From Clostridia bacterium (lineage in GTDB: Bacteria; Bacillota; Clostridia; Christensenellales; Borkfalkiaceae), in contig JAFVUV010000009.1 in NCBI GenBank assembly GCA_017502525.1, forward strand, positions 52,215 through 116,214: 64,000 nucleotides of DNA, read 5' to 3'. Made by a program: the position numbers and the translations under genes. Below the pieces are notes generated by a model. The model searched no databases. It worked only from the letters and a program-made list of their open reading frames with translations, and was not told the DNA's origin. Below, piece by piece: positions 18,125-27,415 of this stretch; within the stretch, counting starts at the first letter, position 1; each line of letters begins with the position of its first letter.

Positions 18125-19405
18125 TTAGTCTTCAATTCTAACCATACCTTTAACACTAAATACTTCAGCAAGAGTATCAAGTTTAGCAAGGGTTTTCTTA
18201 ACAAGACTTTCAGCGCAAACGTGTGTTATTATAATAATTTGAGCACTACCGTCGCCCATAGAAACTTGCTTAACTTCTGAAATACTTACGTTATGTTTAG
18301 AGAACATACCGGAAATCTTAGAAAGTACGCCCGCTGTATCTTTAACAGAAAGTCTAATATAGTATTTAGAACTAAAATCCTTTGCAAATTTAGTTTCTTT
18401 ATTGCCCGTGATATTATTCTTAAATCCAGCGTAAAAATATTCGTCGTGCTTTGCAGCAAATATAACGTCGGAAACGATTGCACTACCTGTAGGAAGTGCG
18501 CCTGCACCTCTACCATAAAGCATAATTTCGCCAACAGCATCACCAACCAAGTGAACAGCATTAAAACTGTCGTTTACAGATGCAAGCGGATTATCGTTTT
18601 TAACGAAAGTGGGGTGAACCCTAACTTCTACACCATTTTCAGTATCTTTACCTATACCAAGAAGCTTTAAGGTGTAACCCAATTCTTTGCCGTATGCGAT
18701 ATCTTCTTTATCAATACCCGTAATACCTTCACGGTAAACATTTTCGATACAAATCTTTTTATTAAAAGCAAGGCTTGAAAGAATTGAAAGTTTATAAGTT
18801 GCGTCAAACCCCTCAACGTCAGCGGTAGGATTAAATTCAGCATAACCTAAACGTTGCGCTTCTTTTAAGGCTTCTTCATAAGACCAACCTTCATCAGCCA
18901 TTTTGGTTAAGATATAGTTAGTAGTGCCGTTGATAATACCTTTTATTGATAATATCTTATTAGCTTGCATACCTTCTTGTAAGGTGCGGATAATGGGAAC
19001 GCCACCAACACAACTTGCTTCGAAGAACAAACCAACGTTCATTTTTTTAGCAGCTGATTCGAGTTCAGACCAATGCTTTGCAAAAAGTTCTTTGTTTGAA
19101 GTTACAACCGTTTTACCGCTCATAAGCGCTTTCATTACAAACGTTCTTGCAACGCCAGTGCCACCTATAACTTCAACGACGATATCAACGTTAGGGTTGA
19201 CAACAACTTCTTCGATAGAAGAAGCGATTTTAGCTTCTTCAACGCCCAATTGCTTTGCCCTTTCAACGTTCTTTTCAAGCACACACTCAACGGTAACGTC
19301 AACACCTTGCGTTTTCTTGAAAAACTCTCTCTTTTCGGTAAGTATTTGATACGTACCACCGCCTACGACACCAAGTCCCAATATGGCAACTCCTGCTTTC
19401 TTCAT
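18125..19405 (-). CDS. hom: Homoserine dehydrogenase
   Basis: Hom reduces aspartate semialdehyde to homoserine, the branch point to threonine and methionine. The 426 residues contain the Rossmann motif GLGVVGGGTY near the N terminus, the catalytic domain with GIINGTTNYILT, and a C-terminal ACT domain (about 345-420, RLSVKDTAGVLSKISGMF) that usually gives feedback control by threonine. I chose the ATG at 19403-19405, preceded by CGGAGGTTACT, over an in-frame upstream start. No threonine synthase or homoserine kinase gene adjoins it. Confidence 0.95.
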   Translation of the reverse strand: MKKAGVAILGLGVVGGGTYQILTEKREFFKKTQGVDVTVECVLEKNVERAKQLGVEEAKIASSIEEVVVNPNVDIVVEVIGGTGVARTFVMKALMSGKTVVTSNKELFAKHWSELESAAKKMNVGLFFEASCVGGVPIIRTLQEGMQANKILSIKGIINGTTNYILTKMADEGWSYEEALKEAQRLGYAEFNPTADVEGFDATYKLSILSSLAFNKKICIENVYREGITGIDKEDIAYGKELGYTLKLLGIGKDTENGVEVRVHPTFVKNDNPLASVNDSFNAVHLVGDAVGEIMLYGRGAGALPTGSAIVSDVIFAAKHDEYFYAGFKNNITGNKETKFAKDFSSKYYIRLSVKDTAGVLSKISGMFSKHNVSISEVKQVSMGDGSAQIIIITHVCAESLVKKTLAKLDTLAEVFSVKGMVRIED

Positions 19406-19432
19406 AGTAACCTCCGTATATAAAACCAAGTT

Positions 19433-20200
19433 TTATTTGTTTAATTCGTAAATCATTTTAAGCCCATCCAAAGTCAATGTTCTATCAACTATGGAAATAA
19501 GCTCAACTTCTTTTGCTATAATTTCGCCGAGACCACCAGTTGCCACTACCTTTATCTCGTCTACTTTTAACTCTTTTTTTATCTTTCTAATAATGTTTTC
19601 AACAAGCCCTGCAAAACCAAATATTATGCCTGCTTGCATACAATGTTTTGTGTTTTTACCGATAACCGTTTTAGGTGCGTCAAGTTCAACCATAGGCAGT
19701 TGTGCGGTTTTTGTCGCAAGTCCTTCAAGCGAAGTTTTAATACCTGGGGAAATTACCACCCCCATCAATTCGCCTTGTCCATTTATAATATCGAAAGTGG
19801 TTGCCGTGCCAAAGTCTATAACGATAACCGGACCACCGTACTTATTGTATGCCGAAACGCTGTTTACTATGATATCCGCCCCCACTTCTCTTGGGTTATC
19901 CGCTTTTATGTTGAGCCCCGTTTTTATGCCAGGTCCAACGATTAAGGGCGAAATGCCAAAAAAGTATTCGCACATATGACATATAGTGTAATTTAACGCC
20001 GGGATAACCGATGAAAAGATAATTCCATCGATATCGCCCTTTTTAATTCCCCTATCCGACAACAGCCCAACTAAAACCGAACCGTATTCGTCGGCAGTTC
20101 TTGAAATTCTTGACGATACACGGAACGACGCAACCATTTTGTCGCCGTCAAACACACCGTATTTTATATTAGTATTACCTAAATCAATCGCAAGTAACAT
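19433..20200 (-). CDS. coaX: Type III pantothenate kinase
   Basis: CoaX phosphorylates pantothenate, the first step of coenzyme A synthesis. The 255 residues begin with the ASKHA phosphate-binding motif DLGNTNIKYG (6-15), and keep the GPGIKTGL and DFGTATTFD motifs. Length is standard. The ECF subunit gene ten bases upstream suggests a pantothenate uptake-and-trapping pair. Confidence 0.96.
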   Translation of the reverse strand: MLLAIDLGNTNIKYGVFDGDKMVASFRVSSRISRTADEYGSVLVGLLSDRGIKKGDIDGIIFSSVIPALNYTICHMCEYFFGISPLIVGPGIKTGLNIKADNPREVGADIIVNSVSAYNKYGGPVIVIDFGTATTFDIINGQGELMGVVISPGIKTSLEGLATKTAQLPMVELDAPKTVIGKNTKHCMQAGIIFGFAGLVENIIRKIKKELKVDEIKVVATGGLGEIIAKEVELISIVDRTLTLDGLKMIYELNK

Positions 20201-20209
20201 CTTTGTCCC

Positions 20210-20812
20210 CTATCGTTTATCTATAATTTTCACAATCTTGTAGATTGCTGGTGCAAATATAGTGTTTATGATTACTTCTAATAAGAAATTCAGCCAAATA
20301 ATACCGAATACAACTGCAAAAACTACACTTGCCGTTGACACGTCCATACCTAAAAACTTAGCTACAGATGCTTTCATTAAAACCATGCCCAGCATATATA
20401 TACCAGTATTTATAATGGGAATAATCAATGAACCAACCCAAACGGCAACAGTTTTGTTGCGCTTAGCAATAAATTTATGAACAAGACCTGAAACTGCGCC
20501 GGCAACCGTCGTTTTGCCTATACACATAATGGTTAAGATGGCAGGATTAGTTTGAAACAAAAAGGCTGTTGATGGTTCTTGCCCTAACACCGCCATCGTG
20601 ATAAAAACCACTAAACCGCAAACAAATCCAACGATAGTTCCACCTAACGCGCCAAGCATAATCCCTGCTAACGCAATGGGAATCAAACTAAAGTTAAGCG
20701 TAACGCCAAACATAGGAATTGCGCTTGCAAATAATTGTAGAACTATAACTAATCCCGTTAGTATGCCTAAAAGCGCAACGTTTCTTGCTGAAAAAAACTT
20801 TTCTTTATTCAT
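20210..20812 (-). CDS. ECF transporter substrate-binding (S) component, probably for pantothenate
   Basis: The 200-residue protein has about six membrane spans. The N terminus (SARNVALLGILTGLVIVLQL) resembles ECF S components, in which the first helix contacts the shared T subunit. The downstream coaX gene suggests pantothenate as the cargo (PanT-like), although folate or another vitamin is not excluded by sequence. The shared EcfA/EcfT genes are not in the window. GGAGGCAT precedes the ATG, and a TGCTATACT extended -10 lies upstream on the minus strand. Confidence 0.82.
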   Translation of the reverse strand: MNKEKFFSARNVALLGILTGLVIVLQLFASAIPMFGVTLNFSLIPIALAGIMLGALGGTIVGFVCGLVVFITMAVLGQEPSTAFLFQTNPAILTIMCIGKTTVAGAVSGLVHKFIAKRNKTVAVWVGSLIIPIINTGIYMLGMVLMKASVAKFLGMDVSTASVVFAVVFGIIWLNFLLEVIINTIFAPAIYKIVKIIDKR

Positions 20813-21065
20813 TTATGCCTCCAATCGAATTCTATAAAGATATCCGTTGTAAAAAATGCGTTTTGCCGTTTATAAAGTCAACTTTCTAAAGAATAATCGC
20901 TTATCGGCTACATTATTTTAACACAAAAATTTTAGTATAGCAATTAAATAAGGGTGCAAATGTAACATTTTTAACTGCGTTCGCTTATATTGATAATAGA
21001 AAACTTCGCCGAAACAATAAATTTTCTACATAGGCGGAGGGTATATATACTTTGGAGGTAACTTT

Positions 21066-21275
21066 ATGAACGGTTTTGATTTATTCGGCGGTGGCAATTG
21101 CTGTCTTTGGATTTTGATAATTTTACTTATCATCTGTCTTTGCAAGAGCGGTTGCTTAAACGGTTTATTTAACAGTTGCTACTGTCTGCCTGTGGCGCTT
21201 TTAATCCTTTGCTGTTGCTGTAAAGGTAACGGTGGATTTTTAGGTGGTGGCTTCGGCGGTTGTGGCTGCAAATAA
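21066..21275 (+). CDS. Cysteine- and glycine-rich membrane microprotein
   Basis: The 69-residue product has 13 cysteines. It starts with MNGFDLFGGGNCC, then a hydrophobic segment (LWILIILLIICLC), a short polar link, a second hydrophobic segment ending LILCCCC, and a glycine tail ending FGGCGCK. The ribosome site TTGGAGG is strong and a terminator follows, so it is very likely a real monocistronic gene. No family is recognised. Metal binding, a disulfide-rich surface layer and a spore-associated role are all conceivable. Confidence 0.75.
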   Translation: MNGFDLFGGGNCCLWILIILLIICLCKSGCLNGLFNSCYCLPVALLILCCCCKGNGGFLGGGFGGCGCK

Positions 21276-21301
21276 ATTAAAATAAAAAACGACAGTTTTT
21301 G

Positions 21302-21327
21302 GCGTAGGCTCACAACGTAGCCTGCGC
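21302..21327 (+). terminator. Rho-independent terminator after the Cys-rich gene
   Basis: The stem GCGTAGGCT/AGCCTGCGC, with one wobble pair, is followed by TTTTTATTTT. It ends the transcript of the microprotein gene at 21066-21275. Confidence 0.85.
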
Positions 21328-21367
21328 TTTTTATTTTGGTTTATATTTGACTTTATATTATAAATGT

Positions 21368-21387
21368 TGCACACGTGTACACGCGTG
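21368..21387. promoter_or_regulatory. Operator-like palindrome upstream of the permease promoter
   Basis: GCACACGTGTACACGCGTGC is an imperfect 20-bp palindrome with one mismatched position per arm. It lies about 45 bases upstream of the -35 element at 21431. Its placement suits an activator or a distal repressor site. No regulator is identified. Confidence 0.35.
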
Positions 21388-21430
21388 CGAAAAAAACTTG
21401 AAAATTTATTGAAAAATTTTTAAAAAACTA

Positions 21431-21459
21431 TTGAAAGGCACTAAATCCTGTGTTATACT
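21431..21459 (+). promoter_or_regulatory. Sigma-A-type promoter of the NCS2 permease gene
   Basis: The -35 TTGAAA (21431-21436) and -10 TATACT (21454-21459) are separated by 17 bases. Transcription would start near 21466, leaving a leader of about 150 bases before the ATG at 21619. Confidence 0.75.
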
Positions 21460-21482
21460 TTTTCTATAAATGGAAAGTGTTG

Positions 21483-21570
21483 TTTTCGTGACGTGAATTA
21501 ACGTTGAAAAACTAACAAAAGGGATATCCCTTTTGGTTTTGTTTTAGCAAAACCAAAAGTACCACGAAAA
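21483..21570 (+). ncRNA. Structured 5' leader of the permease gene, unidentified class
   Basis: TTTTCGTG (21483-21490) and CACGAAAA (21563-21570) form a perfect 8-bp closing stem. Inside lie ACGT-GAATTA-ACGT (21491-21504), AAAAGGG-ATAT-CCCTTTT (21517-21534) and GGTTTTG-TTTTAG-CAAAACC (21535-21554). The last can extend to an 11-bp stem by taking TTTT from the second hairpin, so two states are possible. It lacks the conserved core of a purine riboswitch. It could be a regulatory leader or an inserted palindromic repeat. Confidence 0.45.
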
Positions 21571-21618
21571 ATAAATTTTTCATTTATAATAAAATATTTT
21601 ACAAAGGAGAGTGTTTTT

Positions 21619-23121
21619 ATGGACAAAGCACAAAAACAAAATAAGTTCTACAACTCACGCTTTGGCAAGTTGTTCGGACTTAAACCCGACACAAGCGTAA
21701 AAACGGAAATTATCGCTGGTATAACAACGTTCTTTGCTATGTGTTACATCATCATCGTAAACCCCAATCAAATAACTGGGTTTTATAGCTACCTTGGTGG
21801 CGAAGTTGCAGCTATTTGGCAAGCAGTTTACGTTGGCACGATTATAGCCGCCGTTTTAGGCACGTTGCTATACGCGTTCTTGGCAAAGAAACCTTTTGCG
21901 CAAGCGTCTGGTATGGGATTAAACTCGTTCTTCTTTACGTCGTTTATTCTTCCTTGCGCAATTACAGACCCCAATAAGAACATTATTGGCTTTGACCACC
22001 TTGCAACGAATTACGGTGCAGGTCTAGTTATAATCCTTATCTCTGGTCTTATCTTCCTTATTCTTTCTGCAACTGGTTTAAGGTCTTACATCGCAAAATC
22101 TTTACCTGATTGCTTAAAGAAAGCAATTCCTGCAGGTATCGGTTTGTTTATTGCTCTCCTTGGTCTTAAAGGTTCTTTTATAGTTACTGATAACCAATAT
22201 ACTTTAGTTCAACTCGGTGACCTTACTAAATGGGAAATTTTCAATCAATATGGTGAATTAGCCGGCGGTGCAGCTCCTATGCTTGCAGCATTCCTTGGCT
22301 TTATCGCTATCGTTATTTTTGCTAAATCAGGTGTTAAAATTTTGAAAAATATGTCTATCGTTTTAGGCATTATCGTTTCTTCAATTTTATTCTATCTCTT
22401 CACTTGGACTGCTCCTAGTTTCTCTTTCTCTGCAATTGGTGATTCTTTTGTTAACTTTGGCAAATACGGTTTCTCTATTTTCCAAGGCTCAAGTTGGGCA
22501 GGTGCATTTGACGGTGTAACGATTGGTTCAATATTCTCAGTTATCGTTTTAGTTATAACTTTCTGCTTAGTTGATATGTTCGATACTATCGGAACTTTAT
22601 ACGGCGCATCAGCACAAGCTGGTATGCTTGACGCTAACGGCGACCCTATCGATATTGAAAAGAGCATGCTTTGCGACTCTATCGCAACTTGCGCAGGCGC
22701 ATTAGTTGGTACTTCAACCGTTACAACTTACGTTGAATCTGCATCTGGCGTTGCTGAAGGTGGTAGAACTGGTTTGACGGCTTTCGTTACCGCTTGCTTG
22801 TTCCTTGCTTGCTTGTTCTTAACCCCACTTGCAAGCATTATCCCAAGCGTTGCAACCGCACCCGCACTTATCTACGTTGGCGTATTGATGCTCAAAAACT
22901 TTAAAGCAATTGATATGGAAGACCTTTCAAGTGCAGTTCCCGCGTTCTTGACGCTTATCTTAATGCCTTTGACCTACTCAATCTCTAACGGTATCGCAGT
23001 TGGCGCAATCGCATACGTTCTCATTAGATTATTTACTGGTAAATACTCTAAGAAAGATATCGTTGTTACCGTAATCGCATTATTATTTGCATTCAGATAC
23101 GTTTTCGTTAACACGCTATAA
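21619..23121 (+). CDS. NCS2-family purine permease (AzgA/PbuG type)
   Basis: The 500-residue membrane protein has about 13 hydrophobic segments. It matches the AzgA branch of NCS2 transporters (adenine, guanine and hypoxanthine uptake by proton symport): the N-terminal region TEIIAGITTFFAMCYIIIVNP, quoted only in part as TTFFAMCYIIIVNP, the AQASGMGLNSFF segment and GTSTVTTYVESASGVAEGGR. Length is slightly above the family norm. A strong AAAGGAGAG precedes the ATG, and a terminator follows directly, so it is monocistronic. Confidence 0.92.
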   Translation: MDKAQKQNKFYNSRFGKLFGLKPDTSVKTEIIAGITTFFAMCYIIIVNPNQITGFYSYLGGEVAAIWQAVYVGTIIAAVLGTLLYAFLAKKPFAQASGMGLNSFFFTSFILPCAITDPNKNIIGFDHLATNYGAGLVIILISGLIFLILSATGLRSYIAKSLPDCLKKAIPAGIGLFIALLGLKGSFIVTDNQYTLVQLGDLTKWEIFNQYGELAGGAAPMLAAFLGFIAIVIFAKSGVKILKNMSIVLGIIVSSILFYLFTWTAPSFSFSAIGDSFVNFGKYGFSIFQGSSWAGAFDGVTIGSIFSVIVLVITFCLVDMFDTIGTLYGASAQAGMLDANGDPIDIEKSMLCDSIATCAGALVGTSTVTTYVESASGVAEGGRTGLTAFVTACLFLACLFLTPLASIIPSVATAPALIYVGVLMLKNFKAIDMEDLSSAVPAFLTLILMPLTYSISNGIAVGAIAYVLIRLFTGKYSKKDIVVTVIALLFAFRYVFVNTL

Positions 23122-23142
23122 TCTAATAATTTTATTAGTAAT

Positions 23143-23176
23143 AACACCCCCTTAAGGATATCCTCAAGGGGGTGTT
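23143..23176 (+). terminator. Rho-independent terminator after the permease gene
   Basis: A perfect 11-bp stem, AACACCCCCTT/AAGGGGGTGTT, is followed by TATTTTTACTTTTA. It could also work in reverse for the leftward PMM/PGM gene region, but that gene is transcribed toward it and may share it. Confidence 0.88.
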
Positions 23177-23221
23177 TATTTTTACTTTTATATTATTGTA
23201 AGTTAATACTTCTATTGCTTT

Positions 23222-24724
23222 TTATTTCGCAAAATCTAAAAGTGATTTAGCGTCAAGTTTATCGTATCCTTTAATAAACTCAGCAAGTTCTGTCGCAATT
23301 TTCTTTGCTCCGCCAACGTCGTTGCTTTCAATGTTTAAGGGAAGTAACGGGTCGTGTAACGACAATCTGAGCAAGAACCAACCGTTGCCTTTTTCAGCGT
23401 TCAAATTAACTCTTACGCCCTCAAAGTTATCGGGTGCTAATGACCAGCCCTCTTTATTGCTTGCGTAAGCGTTAAGGTCTTCTATAACCTTTTGTCCGTA
23501 CGCTTTGAAATCTTCAAGCATAATATTCATTCTGAATTCTACGCTTTCTTTCGGCTCTTTCAACGTGTCTATTAACGACGCTAAAGTATAGCCTTCTTTT
23601 TTACCACGTGCAAGTTCGATTAAAAGTTTGGTTACGATATATGCGCCGTCGTCAAGGAAATAATTTTCCTTAAACGCGCCGTGTCCTGAAGTTTCAATTG
23701 CAAGTTGACTATCTTGACCTAAACCGTTAAGACGAATTGATTCGTTTATAACGTTTCTATATCCCCTCTTAAAGCGGTGATGAATTCCGCCTTTTTCTTT
23801 AATAAATTCTGCAAGTCCCGTTGAAGTGATTGAGTCGGTTACGATAGTCGTGCCAGGATGTTCACGGAGAAGAATTGCCGATAACATAGCTATAATACGG
23901 TTACGATTTAATTCGCTACCATCAGACAATACTGCACCTGCCCTATCAACGTCGGTATCGAATATAATACCAAGGTCGGCGTTGTTTTGTTTAACCGCTT
24001 CAGTTATACTTTCCATAGCCTCTTTATTTTCAGGGTTGGGAATATGGTTTGGGAAACTTCCATCGGGGTCTAAAAAGCGACTGCCCGTCGTATCTGCGCC
24101 CAAAGGCTTAAGAACTTTATCAACGTAAAAACCACCCGCACCGTTGCCTGCATCAACCACAATTTTAAATCCAGCAAGCGGTTTATCTTCGCCCGTTGCC
24201 AAACGGATTTTGTCTGCGAGAATTTTTGAATATGCCTCCATAAATTCGCCGTCAACGATTTTGCCGCAAGGTAAGTCAGTTTTATCTTCACCACCAGCGT
24301 ACGCTAAAATTTCTTTAATATCACCCTTTTCAAGACCGCCTTGAGCAACGAAGAACTTAAAGCCGTTTCTGTTAAAAGGAAGGTGACTTGCAGTAATCAT
24401 TACCGAACCGTCAAATTCATATCCTTCAGTTACGGTTGACATAAACATTGCCGGCGTTGACGCCATCTTAAAATCAGTTACTTTTATGCCCTGCTCTACC
24501 ATTGCTTGACAAAGCCAACCACAAAGTTGCGGGCCCGAAAGTCTGCTATCTCTACCAACGGCAACGCGTAAATCTTTTTTACCCGTCTTTTTATAAAGCC
24601 AAACGGCAAAGCCTCTGCCTATATCTTTACAAGCCTGTTCGGTCAAGTTTATATGTTGACCTTCAATTCCTTCAAGTGCAACACCGCGAATATCACTACC
24701 GTTTTGCAATTTTGAATAATCCAT
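23222..24724 (-). CDS. Phosphomannomutase/phosphoglucomutase
   Basis: The protein interconverts hexose-6- and hexose-1-phosphates. The 500 residues contain the phosphoserine loop TASHLPFNRNG near 108, the metal loop DTDVDRAG near 255 and a C-terminal phosphate-binding domain. The loop reads ASHLP rather than the commoner ASHNP, as in one known subgroup of this family. AAGGAGTT precedes the ATG. The product could feed galU. Mannose versus glucose preference cannot be read from sequence. Confidence 0.92.
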   Translation of the reverse strand: MDYSKLQNGSDIRGVALEGIEGQHINLTEQACKDIGRGFAVWLYKKTGKKDLRVAVGRDSRLSGPQLCGWLCQAMVEQGIKVTDFKMASTPAMFMSTVTEGYEFDGSVMITASHLPFNRNGFKFFVAQGGLEKGDIKEILAYAGGEDKTDLPCGKIVDGEFMEAYSKILADKIRLATGEDKPLAGFKIVVDAGNGAGGFYVDKVLKPLGADTTGSRFLDPDGSFPNHIPNPENKEAMESITEAVKQNNADLGIIFDTDVDRAGAVLSDGSELNRNRIIAMLSAILLREHPGTTIVTDSITSTGLAEFIKEKGGIHHRFKRGYRNVINESIRLNGLGQDSQLAIETSGHGAFKENYFLDDGAYIVTKLLIELARGKKEGYTLASLIDTLKEPKESVEFRMNIMLEDFKAYGQKVIEDLNAYASNKEGWSLAPDNFEGVRVNLNAEKGNGWFLLRLSLHDPLLPLNIESNDVGGAKKIATELAEFIKGYDKLDAKSLLDFAK

Positions 24725-24800
24725 ATTCCAACTCCTTAAAGTTTTATTTACTTTCTTAATTTTAGCACAACTTTCAAATTAAATCAACCATTAGCCTATC

Positions 24801-24837
24801 CGCAATAAAAAAATAACGCGCAAGCTTCACGTATGCG
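24801..24837 (-). terminator. Probable terminator after the TVP38 gene
   Basis: Immediately after the stop codon, the minus strand reads GACGCA...TGCGCGTT and then ATTTTTTTATT. The stem is short and imperfect but the U-run is good. Confidence 0.45.
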
Positions 24838-25584
24838 TCATTTTTTTCTTTTAAGTTTAATAGCCATTTTATTTATAATTTTATCAAAAAAAACGTTAAG
24901 TTCTTTCGCGTACTTTAAGCACAACAAAAACGCAACAATCATAACGACTACAAGTGCACATAACACCCAAAGTCCCCAACCGTAATACGGTATAATTTCG
25001 CCAGAAGTAAAAAGTAACGTCCCTGCTATAGAAGTTGCTCTCGTTATTAGTTGCATTATCAAAAAAGTTATAAAACTAATTGGTAACACACCCGCAACCG
25101 AACAAAGCAAGTCGTCGGGAAACAACGGCAATAAAAATGCAAAAAACAAAAAGACCGTTTCTCTACCCTTAAGCCGTTTTATCCAAGAGTCCGCTTGTTC
25201 TTTACTGCCTGCTACCCAGTTTATATAAGGTCTGCCTATAATTTTACCAAGCCACCACGCAAATAATCCCCCCGCTAGCATACCTATATATGAATATATG
25301 AACGACAGCACCCAACCGAACATATAATTACCAGCAAGAATAGTTATCGCGCCAGGTATGGGGACAAACGTTACTTGTAAAAAAGATACGAGTATAAATA
25401 CGAGTGGCGCAACCGCACCTGTCGACGTTATTAGTTCTTGTAACTCTTCTCTTGTTAAATCAGTTATTCCAAAACTTTTAAGCAAAAAATACACACCTAC
25501 AAGAATTGCACTTATTACTATAATCGATAAAATAATTCTTAAAATAATTTTTTTGCCCTTTAATTTTTTATGCATTTTATCCAT
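24838..25584 (-). CDS. TVP38/TMEM64 family membrane protein (DedA-like)
   Basis: The 248-residue protein has five to six membrane segments and the VTT-domain pattern of the TVP38/DedA families. The core includes FVPIPGAITILAGNYMFG and a glycine-rich GMLAGGLFAWWLGKIIGRPY. DedA-like proteins are linked to lipid-carrier flipping and membrane homeostasis, but the substrate here is unknown. It is divergently transcribed from the ClC gene, with promoters expected in 25585-25728. Confidence 0.9.
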   Translation of the reverse strand: MDKMHKKLKGKKIILRIILSIIVISAILVGVYFLLKSFGITDLTREELQELITSTGAVAPLVFILVSFLQVTFVPIPGAITILAGNYMFGWVLSFIYSYIGMLAGGLFAWWLGKIIGRPYINWVAGSKEQADSWIKRLKGRETVFLFFAFLLPLFPDDLLCSVAGVLPISFITFLIMQLITRATSIAGTLLFTSGEIIPYYGWGLWVLCALVVVMIVAFLLCLKYAKELNVFFDKIINKMAIKLKRKK

Positions 25585-25728
25585 TTTAACTCACTAATAT
25601 TATTTTGGACTTTATTTACAATAATATAAATATAATCTAAAATAAATATTGTTTGATAAAGACTAATTTTACTTGATTTTTATTAAAATTTGCGATATCA
25701 TAAACTAACGATAAAAAGGACAACAAAA

Positions 25729-27330
25729 ATGAAACACGGTTCAAAGCAATTTATAAATATTTTATTCCCAGCGTTAATTTTCGGGTCTATGACGGGCGTT
25801 TTAACCGCTTTGTTCGTTACCCTTTATAAACTTTCGGCAAAGTACGTTATTGAATTTTCCGAACAAAGTTATCATTTTATTAAAACTAACCTTTGGATGA
25901 TACCTATCGTTTTAGTTTTATTATTTGGTATTGCTTTTGTTTTTAGTTTTATTTATAAAAATTCGCCAAGATTGCGCGGTGGTGGTATTCCCTCTTCAAT
26001 TGCTATTTTAAGAGGTATAGTTCCTTTTAACTGGATAAAAGTTTTATTTGGCGTTTTAATACTTTCAATGATTAGTTTCTTGATTGGCGTTCCTCTTGGT
26101 AACGAAGGTCCGTCAGTTCTAATAGGTACAGCTCTCGGTTACGGTGCGGTGCATTGCCTTGCGCCAAAACACCGTGCGTGGAACAAATACTCTATGACAG
26201 GTGGCGCTTGCGCGGGGTTTGCCGTTGCAACCGGCGCACCCGTTTCCGGTATTCTTTTCGCTATTGAAGAAGCACACCAACGCATTTCGCCAATGATAAT
26301 AACCGTTTCTGCTATTTCGGTTCTCTTTGCGTGTATAACCGCACAATTACTGTCGTCGTTATTAGGCGTAAACGTTTCTTTATTCCCTACACTACAAACA
26401 ATAACTCTTACAATAAAAGACGTTTGGTTGCCGTTAATTATCGGTATTTTGGTTGGATTATTTGCCGTTCTTTTCCTAAAATACTATAAAGTTGTGAACG
26501 CGTTTTTTAATAAGACGTTAAATAAAATACCAACATACTTAAAAATCTTTTCAATATTTGCATTAACTCTTGGCTTAGGACTTTATTCGTTCTCTTTCAT
26601 CTCAACGGGGCACGAACTAATCCTTAATCTTCTTGATGGAAATGGCTTAACGGCATTAATAACTCTCACGTTAATTTTAATCGTTCGCTCAACGTTAACG
26701 TTATCCGCAAATACTAATAAAATTACCGGTGGAATTTTCTTGCCTATTTTAGCGTTAGGCGCACTCGCATCTTCAATTATCGCAAATATTCTTATACAAT
26801 ACTTAGGATTAAACGTAGATTACTATCAAATTATTTTAGCTTTAGGCATAACCGCTTGTATTGCGGGTATGATGAAAATGCCCCTAACGGCAATTGTGTT
26901 TGCAATTGAGGCGCTATCTTGTCATAATAATATTCTTTACGTTATAGTCGTTTCTGCCGTATCTTTCACTTTCACTGAACTTTTCCACACCAAATCTATC
27001 AACGACAGCGTAGTTGAAAATATTATTAAGAACAACTACACTCAATCAAAAACAACGGTTTACGATGCGTTCGTTACCGTACAGAAAGGGTCGTTCGCAA
27101 CCGGCAAACAAATTAGGGATATCTTGTGGCCTGCTAATACTTTTATTTTGTCAACCACACCGAACACTACCCACCTTACACAAGTTGACGAACACGGCGG
27201 AGAATCTCTTCGCGAAGGCGACCTTCTTCACGTTAGATATTCCACCCGTGACTCAAAGCAAACTAAAATTGAACTTCTTGCTATCGTGGGCGAACAAGAT
27301 TTCGTTGAAAAGGAAACGTACGAAGTATAA
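25729..27330 (+). CDS. ClC family chloride channel or H+/Cl- antiporter with C-terminal RCK_C-like domain
   Basis: The 533-residue protein has the ClC core with GGGIPSS (selectivity region), GNEGPSV (the gating glutamate is present) and the late signature GGIFLPILALGA. After the membrane core, about residues 435-530 form a soluble domain (TVQKGSFATGKQIRDILWP ... LREGDLLHVRY) that resembles the TrkA-C/RCK_C regulatory fold rather than the CBS pair of many ClCs. I chose the ATG at 25729 because AAAAAGGA precedes it; an upstream in-frame start lacks one. Channel versus antiporter is not decided. Confidence 0.9.
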   Translation: MKHGSKQFINILFPALIFGSMTGVLTALFVTLYKLSAKYVIEFSEQSYHFIKTNLWMIPIVLVLLFGIAFVFSFIYKNSPRLRGGGIPSSIAILRGIVPFNWIKVLFGVLILSMISFLIGVPLGNEGPSVLIGTALGYGAVHCLAPKHRAWNKYSMTGGACAGFAVATGAPVSGILFAIEEAHQRISPMIITVSAISVLFACITAQLLSSLLGVNVSLFPTLQTITLTIKDVWLPLIIGILVGLFAVLFLKYYKVVNAFFNKTLNKIPTYLKIFSIFALTLGLGLYSFSFISTGHELILNLLDGNGLTALITLTLILIVRSTLTLSANTNKITGGIFLPILALGALASSIIANILIQYLGLNVDYYQIILALGITACIAGMMKMPLTAIVFAIEALSCHNNILYVIVVSAVSFTFTELFHTKSINDSVVENIIKNNYTQSKTTVYDAFVTVQKGSFATGKQIRDILWPANTFILSTTPNTTHLTQVDEHGGESLREGDLLHVRYSTRDSKQTKIELLAIVGEQDFVEKETYEV

Positions 27331-27353
27331 AATATACTTTTACTATAAAAGTT

Positions 27354-27379
27354 AAAGGCGTGGCGAAAGCCACGCCTTT
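27354..27379 (+). terminator. Rho-independent terminator after the ClC gene
   Basis: AAAGGCGTGGC-GAAA-GCCACGCCTTT forms an 11-bp perfect stem with a GNRA loop, followed by a T-run. It lies 24 bases after the stop and also faces the converging SDR gene. Confidence 0.92.
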
Positions 27380-27415
27380 TTCGTTATAATTTAAGTATTT
27401 TATAGCTTATAGAAT

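Noticed and set aside
21466..21618. Purine riboswitch before the NCS2 permease
   Set aside because: The conserved loop and junction sequences of the purine aptamer were not found in the leader.
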